NCBI RefSeq assembly: GCF_000482745.1 | Contig: NZ_AXWQ01000005.1 | Location: forward strand, 62,001 to 126,000 | Direction: 5' to 3' | DNA length: 64,000 nt | From: Oleidesulfovibrio alaskensis DSM 16109 | Lineage (GTDB): Bacteria > Desulfobacterota > Desulfovibrionia > Desulfovibrionales > Desulfovibrionaceae | In this document: one piece after another, positions 26,520 through 35,415 of the stretch | Numbering within the stretch: the stretch's first letter is position 1 | Layout: the number at the start of each line of letters is the position of its first letter | Notes under the pieces: model-generated | Seen by the model: the letters and a program-made list of their open reading frames with translations, nothing else | Databases searched by the model: none | Told to the model about the DNA's origin: nothing | Program-made: the position numbers and the translations under genes

Positions 26520-27680
26520 ATGACAATACCCCCGCTGCTGCGAGACAAAAATCTGCTGATAACTTTCGGAATCACTCTGACCGTGGTCATGGGGGTTTCA
26601 AGTATCATTCCCGCCCTGCCGCTGGCCGCGCACGAGCTCGGCGCACCCGTTGCCACCATAGGGCTGATAATCACCGCGTTCACGCTGCCCGGCATAGTGC
26701 TCACACCGCTGGCCGGTATTCTGGCTGACAGATACGGCAGAAAAAAAGTGCTCATCCCGTCACTTTTACTTTTTGCCACAGCCGGAGGGGCCTGCGGCTT
26801 TGCCGACAACCTGCATACATTGCTGATGCTGCGTTTTCTGCAGGGCGTGGGCGTAGCCCCGCTGGGAATACTGTATGCAACAATCATCGGCGACCTGTAC
26901 GAAGGCCCCGACCGCGTAAGAGCCATGGGCTACAATGCCGGAGTGCTGAGCCTGGGGACTGCTCTTTATCCTGCCATCGGCGGCATCCTGGGCGAGCTTG
27001 GCTGGCATGCGCCTTTTTTTCTTCCGCTTGCCACACTGCCCATGGCGTTCATAGCCTGGCGCGGTCTGACCCTGCCCGCACCGGACACATCGCAAAGCAT
27101 GGGGGCGTACTTCAAAAATACCCTGCGTGCCATGAAAAGCCCGCAGGCTGTCGGACTCTTCTCTGTTTCTTTTCTGACTTTCACCATGCTGTACGGCCCT
27201 GTCATCACGTTCATCCCCATTCTGGCTGACCATCGTTTCACAGCGTCGCCCGCCACCATCGGTGCACTTTTTGCCCTGACATCACTGGGCACGGCCCTCA
27301 GCGCTTCGCGCATGGGCAGACTGGCCGAACAGTTCAAACCGCACCGCCTGCTGCTTGCAGGGCACGTTTTCTATCTGGTCGCCATGCTGCTTATGCCGCA
27401 TATGCCCACGTTCTGGTGGCTGCTGCTCCCGGTCTTTCTTTTCGGTGTGGCACAGGGGCTCAACTATCCCAATCTTATGACGCTGCTTACAGCCCTTGCC
27501 CCGCTGGAACAACGCGCGGCGGTCATGGCTGTAAACGGCATGGTGCTGCGCCTTTCGCAGACCATCGCCCCGCTGGCTGTCACCAGCATTTATGCCGTAT
27601 CCGGATTTTCCGGAGTGTATGCTTTCGGCGGTGCCACTGCCGTTGTAATGTTCATCATTACGGCGCACAGCATCCGCTGA
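26520..27680 (+). CDS. Major facilitator superfamily transporter
   Basis: A 386-residue inner-membrane transporter with 12 predicted helices. The MFS loop 2-3 motif appears as GILADRYGRKKVLIP. The YNAGVLSLGTALYPAIGGILGELGW segment is the antiporter-like motif C of drug:proton exporters, so an efflux role (multidrug or small aromatic) is likely but not proved. ATG 26520 is preceded by GGAAAG. The open frame extends 31 codons upstream with sequence unlike a transporter N-terminus. It has no operon partner; the DJ-1/PfpI gene converges on it. Confidence 0.9.
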   Translation: MTIPPLLRDKNLLITFGITLTVVMGVSSIIPALPLAAHELGAPVATIGLIITAFTLPGIVLTPLAGILADRYGRKKVLIPSLLLFATAGGACGFADNLHTLLMLRFLQGVGVAPLGILYATIIGDLYEGPDRVRAMGYNAGVLSLGTALYPAIGGILGELGWHAPFFLPLATLPMAFIAWRGLTLPAPDTSQSMGAYFKNTLRAMKSPQAVGLFSVSFLTFTMLYGPVITFIPILADHRFTASPATIGALFALTSLGTALSASRMGRLAEQFKPHRLLLAGHVFYLVAMLLMPHMPTFWWLLLPVFLFGVAQGLNYPNLMTLLTALAPLEQRAAVMAVNGMVLRLSQTIAPLAVTSIYAVSGFSGVYAFGGATAVVMFIITAHSIR

Positions 27681-27773
27681 CGCATAACTTCTCAACAACA
27701 ACACCCGAGAGCTTCACCACCTACACGGACACCCTCCGCCCGCCATTCCCCGTCAACCCGTGCCGAAAAAAAA

Positions 27774-27805
27774 TGCCACCGGAGCTGCATAAACTTCCGG
27801 TGGCA
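27774..27805 (-). terminator. Rho-independent terminator of the DJ-1/PfpI gene
   Basis: A 10-bp perfect stem (tgccaccgga/tccggtggca), followed on the minus strand by a T run from the A's at 27766-27773. Confidence 0.85.
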
Positions 27806-27835
27806 CGTCGCATCTGCTTGTAGCTGTATACAGAA

Positions 27836-28360
27836 TCAGGCTTTCAGCATGGCGATAATGGCCTTGCAAAACGCAGGCAGGTCTTTGGGCGTACGGCTGG
27901 TGATATGGTTCTTGTCCACCACCACCTCCTGATCAACCCACTGAGCTCCGGCGTTCTGCAAATCGTCACGGATGGCGTTTACCGATGTGCACCGGATACC
28001 TTTCATCACTCCCGCCGAGATGGGCACCCACCCCGCGTGGCAGATATGCGCCACAGGCTTACCGGCATCATGGATGGTTCTGGTTATTTCCAGCACTCTG
28101 GGATCACGGCGCAGTTTATCCGGAGCCCACCCGCCGCAAAGCACAAGGCCGTCGTACCCGCCGGCGTCAACGTCCGCAATGGCAACATCAGCCTCGCACG
28201 GGTACCCGTTTTTGCCCTTGTATACCTTACCGGTCGCAGGACCGGCCACCACCACCTCGGCTCCTTCCTCCTGAAGCCTGATTTTTGGGTACCACAGCTC
28301 CAGATCCTCGTAGTACTCTTCAACAAACATCAGAATTTTCTTACCGTGCAGATCGGACAT
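27836..28360 (-). CDS. DJ-1/PfpI family protein
   Basis: A 174-residue member of the class-I amidotransferase-like DJ-1/PfpI group (peptidase C56; some act as protein deglycases or glyoxalases). The nucleophile elbow is AHICHAGW, with the Cys followed by His as in PfpI and YhbO. The conserved Glu lies near the start in ILMFVEEYYEDLELWYP, and LVLCGGWAPDKLRRDP is the family strand. A stress-defence role is typical. The gene is monocistronic. An AGAAAGAA stretch lies before the ATG. Confidence 0.9.
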   Translation of the reverse strand: MSDLHGKKILMFVEEYYEDLELWYPKIRLQEEGAEVVVAGPATGKVYKGKNGYPCEADVAIADVDAGGYDGLVLCGGWAPDKLRRDPRVLEITRTIHDAGKPVAHICHAGWVPISAGVMKGIRCTSVNAIRDDLQNAGAQWVDQEVVVDKNHITSRTPKDLPAFCKAIIAMLKA

Positions 28361-28550
28361 ATTCTTTCTCCCCGGGCGTAGCAGCCCTGTCTGGTCATAC
28401 TTGGAATCCGGCTACGGCAATACCGCACCGACCCATGTCTTATCACACGTCAGACACTGTACCAAGCTCTGTGCGCCCACCCGCAGCACAAATGTCAGAA
28501 ATAAAATATAGCTTTTACATAACAGCATATTGCAGCACAAAAGCAGAACC

Positions 28551-28578
28551 TTGCACATGCGCATGATCTGCTTTATAC
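28551..28578 (+). promoter_or_regulatory. Candidate sigma-70 promoter for the FakA-DegV fusion gene
   Basis: TTGCAC and TTATAC separated by 16 bases, 55 bases before the TTG start. Fair matches to both boxes. Confidence 0.45.
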
Positions 28579-28633
28579 CTACAGCGCACGATCACATGGG
28601 GGAATCGTACTTTTCCCGCCGAGGAGCCTTTCT

Positions 28634-30448
28634 TTGACCACCAGCACAAATAAGATAAAATATCTTGATGGCATACGCTTCAAGCGGGCCATTAACGCCG
28701 CTGCACACCGGCTTATTGAAAAACACGGACACCTGAACGCCATCAACGTGTTTCCCGTTCCCGACGGTGATACGGGCAGCAATATGGCCGGAACCATGCG
28801 CAACATTGTGGACAACTCTGCGCAAACCAAAGACGGTTCCATCGAAGGTATGAGCAAGGTCATTGCCGAATCGGCACTGATGGGGGCCAGAGGGAACTCC
28901 GGAGTCATTCTGGCGCAGTTTCTGTGCGGTTTTTCAGAAGGCGTCAAAGATCTGAAACGTGTAACGCCGCCCGATTTCATTCAGGCCGCTTCGCTGGCAA
29001 CCAGACGCGCACTCGAATCCATATCAAACCCCAAAGAAGGGACCATCCTCACGGTTATCCGCGACTGGTCCGAGCATCTTTCAAGCAACGCCGACTCGTA
29101 CAAAGATTTTCAGCATATCATGTATGATTCACTGCGCAAGGCGCGGGAATCGGTGCAGCAGACCAAAGAAAAACTGGCCACCCTCAAAGCGGCAGACGTG
29201 GTGGATGCCGGGGGGCTTGGTTTTTTATATCTTCTCGAAGGCATTGTAGAATTTACTGAAAAAGGCTCGCTGAACCGTCAGGATTCGACAAAAAGCACTG
29301 TTGTCATAGAGGAAGCGGAAGAAAACGCACAGGAACGTGTGGCCGTGGATTCGCTGGAATTCAGGTACTGCACCGAATGCATGATCCGCGGAACGGACAT
29401 TGACGCCGCAGCGCTGCGGGAAAAGCTGGCCGCCATGGGTGACAGCCTTGTTGTAGCGGGCACAGCCGAAACCGTACGGGTTCATGTACACACCAACAGC
29501 CCAGACGAAGTCTTTGCACTGGCAGCGGGGTACGGCACCGTGGAATGCCGCAAAGCCGACGATATGCTGGCCCAGCATCTTGCACTCACTTCCGGCCGCA
29601 CCCCCCGTGTCGGCATTGTCACTGACTCCACATGCGACCTGCCCGAAGACCTGATGCAGGAGTACGGCATACGCTTCGCTCCGCTGAAGCTCTATCTGGA
29701 TGAAGAGGAGTTCATTGACAAACTGTCCATCAGCACTGCTGAATTCAACAGCCGCCTGCGTGTTTCCCGTTCGGCGAAAACATCTCAGCCCTCGCCCGCC
29801 GACTTCAAACACCTGTATGACGACATGCTGGCGCTGCATGATGAAGTCGTTTCGCTGCATGTCATGGCCAAATACAGCGGCACACTGCAATCGGCAGCCA
29901 ACATAGGCAAAATGGCTTCAAAGCCGGTGTACACATTTGACGGCCAAACTCTTTCTGCCGGTCTCGGGCTGCTTGTGCTTGAGGCGGCCAAGCGTGCCAG
30001 AGCCGGACTTGACGCACCCGCCATACTGGACATGGCCGCAAAAGACGTAAAAAATCTCCATGTATTTGTCGCCATGGACACGCTTGACTTTGCCGTGCGG
30101 GGCGGCCGTATGAGCAAAGGCGCCGGAGCGGTGGCAAAATTTCTTAATATCAAGCCGGTGCTTGAATTTGACGCGCGCGACCATGGCACGGTAAAAGTCG
30201 TGGAAAAAGGACTCGGAAGACGCATGGCGGAACTGAAACTGTTACGGCGTCTTGAAAAAACCATAAGCGGCAAAAAAAATATACGGATTGCCATCGCACA
30301 CGTATCCGCGCCGGAAAGCGCCGGGCATCTCGGGCGGCTGATAACCGAACGTCTGGGCACTGCCCCGCTTTATACCATTGAAGCGTCACCGGTGCTGGGC
30401 ACACACAGCGGACCCGGAGCATGCGCAGTTGCGGTGCTGACGGACTGA
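28634..30448 (+). CDS. DhaL/FakA-DegV (FakB) fusion, putative fatty acid kinase
   Basis: A 604-residue protein. Residues 1-200 form a DhaL/DAK2 ATP-binding domain with NVFPVPDGDTGSNM and GARGNSGVILAQF, where the Asp residues hold Mg-ATP. Residues about 225-315 match the FakA middle region (YCTECMIRGTDID and VVAGTAETVRVHVHTNSP). From about 320 there is a DegV/FakB lipid-binding domain starting RVGIVTDSTCDLPEDL, with TSQPSPADF and the SGTLQSA motif that grips the fatty-acid carboxylate. In Firmicutes FakA and FakB are separate and together phosphorylate fatty acids to acyl-phosphate. Here both are in one chain. The start is TTG, with GAGGAG seven bases upstream. Confidence 0.9.
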   Translation: MTTSTNKIKYLDGIRFKRAINAAAHRLIEKHGHLNAINVFPVPDGDTGSNMAGTMRNIVDNSAQTKDGSIEGMSKVIAESALMGARGNSGVILAQFLCGFSEGVKDLKRVTPPDFIQAASLATRRALESISNPKEGTILTVIRDWSEHLSSNADSYKDFQHIMYDSLRKARESVQQTKEKLATLKAADVVDAGGLGFLYLLEGIVEFTEKGSLNRQDSTKSTVVIEEAEENAQERVAVDSLEFRYCTECMIRGTDIDAAALREKLAAMGDSLVVAGTAETVRVHVHTNSPDEVFALAAGYGTVECRKADDMLAQHLALTSGRTPRVGIVTDSTCDLPEDLMQEYGIRFAPLKLYLDEEEFIDKLSISTAEFNSRLRVSRSAKTSQPSPADFKHLYDDMLALHDEVVSLHVMAKYSGTLQSAANIGKMASKPVYTFDGQTLSAGLGLLVLEAAKRARAGLDAPAILDMAAKDVKNLHVFVAMDTLDFAVRGGRMSKGAGAVAKFLNIKPVLEFDARDHGTVKVVEKGLGRRMAELKLLRRLEKTISGKKNIRIAIAHVSAPESAGHLGRLITERLGTAPLYTIEASPVLGTHSGPGACAVAVLTD

Positions 30449-30497
30449 TGCGAAGAACAGGTCCTGCTTGCACAGCGGGATGAGGAGTCGTTTGCAC

Positions 30498-30959
30498 GTG
30501 AAAATGCGCCATATACCGGGCCTCATACTTCTGGCGCTGCTGTTATGTGCAGCTCCGGCAACCGCCCTGCCCGCCGAAACCGGCGGTGAACAGACCCTGC
30601 AGCCCAAATCGCCGCCTCCGGAAGGAACCCCCACCAGAGTGATCAATATAGGCGTCAGCAGGCAGGGGGAAGCTGATGTATTCTGCATCGATTTCAACAA
30701 ACCGCGCATTCCTGACCTGCAGACGGTGGATAACGGCGCACCGCGCATTTATTTTGATATAACAGACATTCATGAGTGGTCCGGCGCAAAAAGGTACGAT
30801 GTGAACGGTACCTACATTCAGGCAGTAAGAACGCATCATAACACCGACAAAAAAACCATGCGGGTGGTGCTTGATCTCAACGACAGGTACAACTACCGGG
30901 TCGATCCCTCATGGGTTGAAGATTATTATCTTTTCTGCATTGCCATTTCAAAACGCTGA
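30498..30959 (+). CDS. Exported AMIN-domain-like protein
   Basis: A protein of about 153 residues with a signal peptide (HIPGLILLALLLCAAPATALP). It is followed by a Pro-rich linker and a beta-rich domain. That domain (RIYFDITDIHEW and KTMRVVLDLNDRYNYRVDP) has the strand pattern of AMIN domains, which target periplasmic proteins to peptidoglycan or secretins. There is no catalytic domain. GTG 30498 has GAGGAG about 10 bases upstream; ATG 30504 is the alternative. It starts 49 bases after the fusion gene and may be co-transcribed, ending at the strong terminator at 30979. Confidence 0.7.
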   Translation: MKMRHIPGLILLALLLCAAPATALPAETGGEQTLQPKSPPPEGTPTRVINIGVSRQGEADVFCIDFNKPRIPDLQTVDNGAPRIYFDITDIHEWSGAKRYDVNGTYIQAVRTHHNTDKKTMRVVLDLNDRYNYRVDPSWVEDYYLFCIAISKR

Positions 30960-30978
30960 CGCATACATGCCCATATGA

Positions 30979-31012
30979 CAGGGGGCGGCCGGAATCTTCC
31001 GGCCGCCCCCTG
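30979..31012 (+). terminator. Strong rho-independent terminator
   Basis: A 16-bp perfect stem (caggggg... to ...ccccctg) with a two-base loop, followed by five T's. Confidence 0.92.
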
Positions 31013-31101
31013 TTTTTATGCCAACTATAACTTCCGGTGCTCTTTTCAATCCGTACCTGCCGTGCTTATACTGTAGGGGACAAGCCGAGGAGGAAATAGA
31101 C

Positions 31102-31332
31102 ATGGCATACATCGTTTCCGACATTTCCACGTTCAGCGGCCGTGACCTTCTGGAACGCACTCTGAGTCAGAACATGCATTCCGGCAAAAAAATGGCCATC
31201 TCGGATGAACTGATAAGCTTTTATCTGCTGTCGCTGAAAGTAAGCGAGCAGTACCCCACACGGATACAGACACCCATGCCCACTGTATCACAGGAAATGC
31301 TGCGCGGGCTGTTCACCAACATATCTCTGTGA
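31102..31332 (+). CDS. Small protein of unknown function, 76 residues
   Basis: The frame starts at ATG 31102, seven to eight bases after a strong GAGGAGGA site; an in-frame ATG at 31018 lacks one. The product is helical and polar, with no Cys and no signal or membrane segment. Recognisable only by composition are FSGRDLLERTLSQNM and MAISDELISFYLLSLKVSE. No family was recognised. It directly abuts the convergent gamma-glutamyltransferase stop, so no terminator separates the two. Confidence 0.65.
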   Translation: MAYIVSDISTFSGRDLLERTLSQNMHSGKKMAISDELISFYLLSLKVSEQYPTRIQTPMPTVSQEMLRGLFTNISL

Positions 31333-32961
31333 TCAGAAACCCAGCGCAAGTCCGTCTGCGCGCCCGTCACTGCCGGCTTCCCAGAATCCGTTGGGCTGCC
31401 GCAGGATAATCTGCCCGCGTCCGAACAGGTCGCGGGCGTATCCGCTGACTGGCCGGACATCATGACCTCTGGCCTTCAGGCTGTCCGCCAGCCCCGCATC
31501 CATGCCCTCTTCCAGCGCCACAACACTGGCTGCACCGTCAGGCTGAATGCAGAAGCGGAGCCTGTCCAGAGCCTGCTGAGGATTGCATCCATCATCCAGC
31601 AGAGCACTGAGAATCTGCACATGCCCCTGTGGCTGCATAAATCCGCCCATAACTCCCATAACTCCGTGCAGTTCACCGTTTTCGTGCGTTGTCAGGCACG
31701 GAATTATCGTATGGTAAGGTCGTTTATACGGCGCAAGGCAGTTGGGATGATCCTGCCGCAACACAAAGTTGTGCCCCCTGTTCTGCAGAGCCAGTCCCAA
31801 AGAAGGCACAACTACTCCGCTGCCGAACGTCATGTATATGCTGTTCACCATGGAACAGGCATTACCGTCTCTGTCGGTCACGCAGAACTGTACAGTATCG
31901 GAAGAAGACTGGGGAACACCGCACACGGCCTGCGGCAAAGCCCTGCCGGAGTCTATCAATGCAGCCCGTGCGGCCGCATATTCCCCGGAAAGCAATCCAT
32001 CCGCAGGAACGGCCGAAAAATCAGGGTCTGCAATATACGCTGTTCCGTCAGCGAAACCGAGCCGCAGAGACTCTATCATACAGTGCAGACGTTCTGCGGA
32101 CACAGGGGCACCTTTTATCTTATCACTCAAGGCAGCAAGTATGTTGAGCGCACTCAGAGCCACCAGCCCCTGACCGTTGGGCGGGCATTCATGCACGCGT
32201 ACACCGCCGTACACGGTACTGGCCGGTGTCTGCCACTGCGCCCTGCACCGGCTCATGTCATCCGCGGTCAGCACGCCGCCTGCAGCCTGAACCGCATCGG
32301 CCAGAGCCGCGGCAGCAGCCCCTTCGTACAGCGCTGCAGTTCCCTTGCGAGCTATGTTTTTCAAAAGACGGGCAAGCGCATGGTTGCGGATACGTTCGCC
32401 CGCACGGGGAGCCCTTCCGCGGACCAGCAGACTTTTTCCACCTTCGCTGCCACGCAGCAGCGCTTCTTCGGTTGCCCATAACCGCGCGGTAACGGGTCCG
32501 ACGGCAAAGCCGTCACGGGCAAGGCGCACTGCAGGAGCCAATACCTCGGCAAGATCCAGCCGGCCGTATTTTCTATGCAGTTCACACCATGCGGCGCATG
32601 CCCCCGGCACAGTTACTGCCAGCCCGTGCCTTGCCGGCACTGCGTCATACCCGGCGGAAAAAACAGCTTCGGGGGTATGGCCGCCTCCGCTTTTTCCCGA
32701 ACCGTTCAGCGCCGCCACATGCTGTGTGGCTGAATCGTAGTACAGAGCAAACGCATCACCTCCCAGACCGGTGCTGCACGGCTCGACAACGGCAAGCACG
32801 GCCGCCACTGCCACAGCCATATCGGCGGCGCTGCCGCCACGGGCAGCAATGCCCAGACCGGCGCTGACAGCCAGAGGCTGTGACGCAGCAACCATGACCT
32901 CCGGTGCATAAACAGGTGAACGACGTGATGCGAACTCAAAAACAGGCAAGGAACTTTTCAC
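31333..32961 (-). CDS. Gamma-glutamyltransferase family protein
   Basis: A 542-residue Ntn-hydrolase proenzyme of the GGT family, which hydrolyses or transfers gamma-glutamyl groups, for example of glutathione. GPVTARLW and NGQGLVALSALNIL belong to the large subunit. The self-cleavage site is the Thr in SSDTVQFCVTDRDGNACSMVNS, which becomes the catalytic N-terminus of the small subunit. No signal peptide is present, unlike E. coli GGT, so this is probably a cytoplasmic acylase-type relative such as YwrD. The start is GTG 32961, with AGGAG nine bases upstream. It is divergent from the kor operon. Confidence 0.9.
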   Translation of the reverse strand: MKSSLPVFEFASRRSPVYAPEVMVAASQPLAVSAGLGIAARGGSAADMAVAVAAVLAVVEPCSTGLGGDAFALYYDSATQHVAALNGSGKSGGGHTPEAVFSAGYDAVPARHGLAVTVPGACAAWCELHRKYGRLDLAEVLAPAVRLARDGFAVGPVTARLWATEEALLRGSEGGKSLLVRGRAPRAGERIRNHALARLLKNIARKGTAALYEGAAAAALADAVQAAGGVLTADDMSRCRAQWQTPASTVYGGVRVHECPPNGQGLVALSALNILAALSDKIKGAPVSAERLHCMIESLRLGFADGTAYIADPDFSAVPADGLLSGEYAAARAALIDSGRALPQAVCGVPQSSSDTVQFCVTDRDGNACSMVNSIYMTFGSGVVVPSLGLALQNRGHNFVLRQDHPNCLAPYKRPYHTIIPCLTTHENGELHGVMGVMGGFMQPQGHVQILSALLDDGCNPQQALDRLRFCIQPDGAASVVALEEGMDAGLADSLKARGHDVRPVSGYARDLFGRGQIILRQPNGFWEAGSDGRADGLALGF

Positions 32962-33157
32962 GATACGGCACTCCTGACGTATTTTCTGCTGACTGAAGAC
33001 TCAACTACCACAAATAACGGATTTAACCTTGCGCAGCATTACAAGCTGGTTTAACAATAAGGCACAGTAAACTCTGGACGCGACGTTATATGCGTTGCCT
33101 GCGCCTGCATTCCCATGCAGACAGTGTTCACCCCATCCAACCATTTGCGGATCGGCA

Positions 33158-33430
33158 ATGCCAAAAAAAGAAAAAGGGCAAACTCTGGTGTGCGTGTACC
33201 CGGACTGGTGTAAAGGCTGCGGCATTTGTGTAGCCTTTTGTCCGGGCAAGGTTCTTGAACTCAATACACTGGGCAAGGCTGAGGTCACAAAGATGGATCA
33301 GTGCATAAACTGCGGCTTCTGCGAGCTGCACTGTCCTGATTTCGCCATTGTGATCAAACCCAGGGTAGCAGGTGCCAGCTGTCCGGTCTACGGGCCCTCC
33401 GCACTGCCTCAAACTGAGAGTGAAGGTTGA
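33158..33430 (+). CDS. korD: 2-oxoacid:ferredoxin oxidoreductase, delta (ferredoxin) subunit
   Basis: A 90-residue 2[4Fe-4S] ferredoxin. The first cluster uses Cys18, Cys21, Cys24 and Cys28, the second Cys49, Cys52, Cys55 and Cys59. It passes electrons from the TPP/FeS core of the enzyme to ferredoxin. It is the first of four genes in the order delta, alpha, beta, gamma, with one base between its stop and korA. The start ATG 33158 fits the family length; the open frame extends 21 codons upstream. The Shine-Dalgarno is weak. The Kor label, rather than Por or Vor, is inferred from the separate small subunits and gene order. Confidence 0.88.
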   Translation: MPKKEKGQTLVCVYPDWCKGCGICVAFCPGKVLELNTLGKAEVTKMDQCINCGFCELHCPDFAIVIKPRVAGASCPVYGPSALPQTESEG

Positions 33431-33431
33431 T

Positions 33432-34574
33432 ATGGCCCAAAGAAAAAAGAAAAAAAAAGAAATTTTTGCACAGGGAAACGAAGCCATCGCACAGGGCGCA
33501 CTGCTTGCGGGCTGCACTTTCTATGCGGGCTACCCCATCACCCCCTCCACTGAAATAATGGAGGTCATGGCGGCCCGTCTTCCGGCCCTCGATAACGGGG
33601 TTTTCATACAGATGGAAGACGAAATCGCCAGCATGGGTGCCATAATCGGCGCATCGCTTGCCGGACGCAAAGCCATGACCGCCACCTCCGGTCCCGGTTT
33701 TTCGCTCATGCAGGAGCATATCGGATATGCCTGCATGGTAGAGGCTCCTGTGGTGGTGGTCAATGTCATGCGCGGCGGCCCCAGCACGGGACTGCCCACC
33801 AGCCCCGCACAGGCCGATGTCCAGATGGCGCGCTGGGGCACCCACGGCGATCATTCAATCATCGTGCTTTCGGCTTCCACGGTGCAGGAATGCCTTGATA
33901 TGACCATCGTGGCCTTTAACTTTGCCGAAAAATACCGCACTCCCGTCATCTTGCTTATTGACGAAGTGACGGCGCATACGCGTGAAAAAATAGAGATTCC
34001 CGACCAGAAAGATGTGGAGATACTCTCGCGCGTTCTGCCTTCCGTGCCGCCGGAATGGTTTAAACCGTTTGCGGACACGGCACGCGGTGTGGCGGCTATG
34101 CCTCCCATAGGTACGGGGTACCGCATGCATTACACGGGACTGACACACGACGTCATGGGCTTTCCCACCTCACGCCCGGAAGAAGTGAACGAAGCCATGT
34201 CGCGCATGTTCCGCAAAATTGACCAGTTTTATCCTGATATCCAGATGGTTGACGAATACCTGCTGGATGATGCCGAAATAGCGGTCATTGCCTACGGCAG
34301 TGTTGCCCGTGCTGCGCATCTGGCCGTGGAACAGGCCCGTGAACGCGGTTACAAGGCAGGTCTGCTGACCCTGAAAACCCTGTTTCCCTTCCCCAGACCT
34401 GCGGTGGAAAAGCTGACCAAACGCTGCGGGGCGGTTATCGTGCCCGAAATGAACATGGGCCAGATGTCCCGCGAGGTAAAACGGGTTAACAGCGGCAGCA
34501 CGCGGGTAAAGACAATCAACCGTGTCGACGGCCAGATCATTTCCCCGTCGGAAATACTTAAAGCCATAGTATAG
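33432..34574 (+). CDS. korA: 2-oxoacid:ferredoxin oxidoreductase, alpha subunit
   Basis: A 380-residue alpha subunit of the pyruvate:ferredoxin-oxidoreductase superfamily. It probably acts on 2-oxoglutarate, giving succinyl-CoA, CO2 and reduced ferredoxin, or works in reverse for CO2 fixation. It begins with a lysine run, then NEAIAQGALLAGCTFYAGYPITPSTEIMEVMA, the conserved pyrimidine-domain opening. MEDEIASMGAIIGASLAGRKAMTATSGPGF follows. The domain II/transketolase C region extends to about 370. No gamma domain is fused at the N-terminus. It lies between korD and korB with seven bases to the latter. Substrate choice is inference. Confidence 0.92.
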   Translation: MAQRKKKKKEIFAQGNEAIAQGALLAGCTFYAGYPITPSTEIMEVMAARLPALDNGVFIQMEDEIASMGAIIGASLAGRKAMTATSGPGFSLMQEHIGYACMVEAPVVVVNVMRGGPSTGLPTSPAQADVQMARWGTHGDHSIIVLSASTVQECLDMTIVAFNFAEKYRTPVILLIDEVTAHTREKIEIPDQKDVEILSRVLPSVPPEWFKPFADTARGVAAMPPIGTGYRMHYTGLTHDVMGFPTSRPEEVNEAMSRMFRKIDQFYPDIQMVDEYLLDDAEIAVIAYGSVARAAHLAVEQARERGYKAGLLTLKTLFPFPRPAVEKLTKRCGAVIVPEMNMGQMSREVKRVNSGSTRVKTINRVDGQIISPSEILKAIV

Positions 34575-34581
34575 GTGGAGC

Positions 34582-35415
34582 ATGTCAGACGTCACCCAAC
34601 TCATCCACGAATACCTGCGGCACAATAAGAAATTTCCGCACGTGTTCTGTCCCGGCTGCGGACACGGCATAGTCCTCGGCTCGCTTATCCGCAGTGTGCA
34701 CAGCCTGAATCTGTCCAAAGACGATGTGGTCATCGTTGCCGGAATCGGCTGCTCAGGCCGCATGGCCGTATATGTGGACTTCAACACCGTTCACACCACA
34801 CACGGCCGCGCCCTTACCTTTGCCACCGGCATCAAAATGGCCAACCCGGCGCTCAAGGTCATCTGCGTCATGGGCGACGGCGATGCCATGTCCATCGGCG
34901 GCAATCATCTTATCCATGCCGCGCGGCGCAATATCGGCATCACCACCCTCATACTCAACAACTTCATCTACGGCATGACCGGCGGCCAGTGTTCTTCCGC
35001 CACACCCCACGGCGACCTTTCCATGACCACGCCTTACGGTTCGCTGGAACCTTCCTTCGATATCGTGGAAATGGCACAGGCGGCCGGAGCCAATTATGTC
35101 GCGCGCGGCACTACCTTTCATGCCAACCTGCTGGACAGGCTGATAACCGGTGCGCTGCAGAGCCCCGGTTTTTCAGTGGTGGAGGCTCTTTCCCCCTGCC
35201 CGACTCAGTACGGCCGCAAAAACAAATTCAGAAGTGCCGTGGACATGTATCAATGGCTCAAAAAAAACACAGTCAAACTGGAAGCCATTGAATCAGGCAA
35301 GGCGCCCAAGAGCGACCCGCGTATCCCCATAGGTCTTTTCCGCGACAGAAAGCTGGACGGACTGGAAGAAAAATACGCGGCACTCAAGACAAAACTGATG
35401 GACGGTGCCCGATGA
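34582..35415 (+). CDS. korB: 2-oxoacid:ferredoxin oxidoreductase, beta (TPP) subunit
   Basis: A 277-residue subunit that binds thiamine pyrophosphate and one [4Fe-4S] cluster. Cluster ligands are in FCPGCGHGI (Cys23 and Cys26) and further Cys in IGCSGR. The TPP/Mg site is GDGDAMSIGGNH followed by LNNFIYGMTGGQ. C-terminal EALSPCPTQYGRKN is typical of 2-oxoglutarate and related enzymes. GTGGAG precedes the ATG, and the stop overlaps korC by four bases. It forms the catalytic centre with korA. Confidence 0.93.
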   Translation: MSDVTQLIHEYLRHNKKFPHVFCPGCGHGIVLGSLIRSVHSLNLSKDDVVIVAGIGCSGRMAVYVDFNTVHTTHGRALTFATGIKMANPALKVICVMGDGDAMSIGGNHLIHAARRNIGITTLILNNFIYGMTGGQCSSATPHGDLSMTTPYGSLEPSFDIVEMAQAAGANYVARGTTFHANLLDRLITGALQSPGFSVVEALSPCPTQYGRKNKFRSAVDMYQWLKKNTVKLEAIESGKAPKSDPRIPIGLFRDRKLDGLEEKYAALKTKLMDGAR

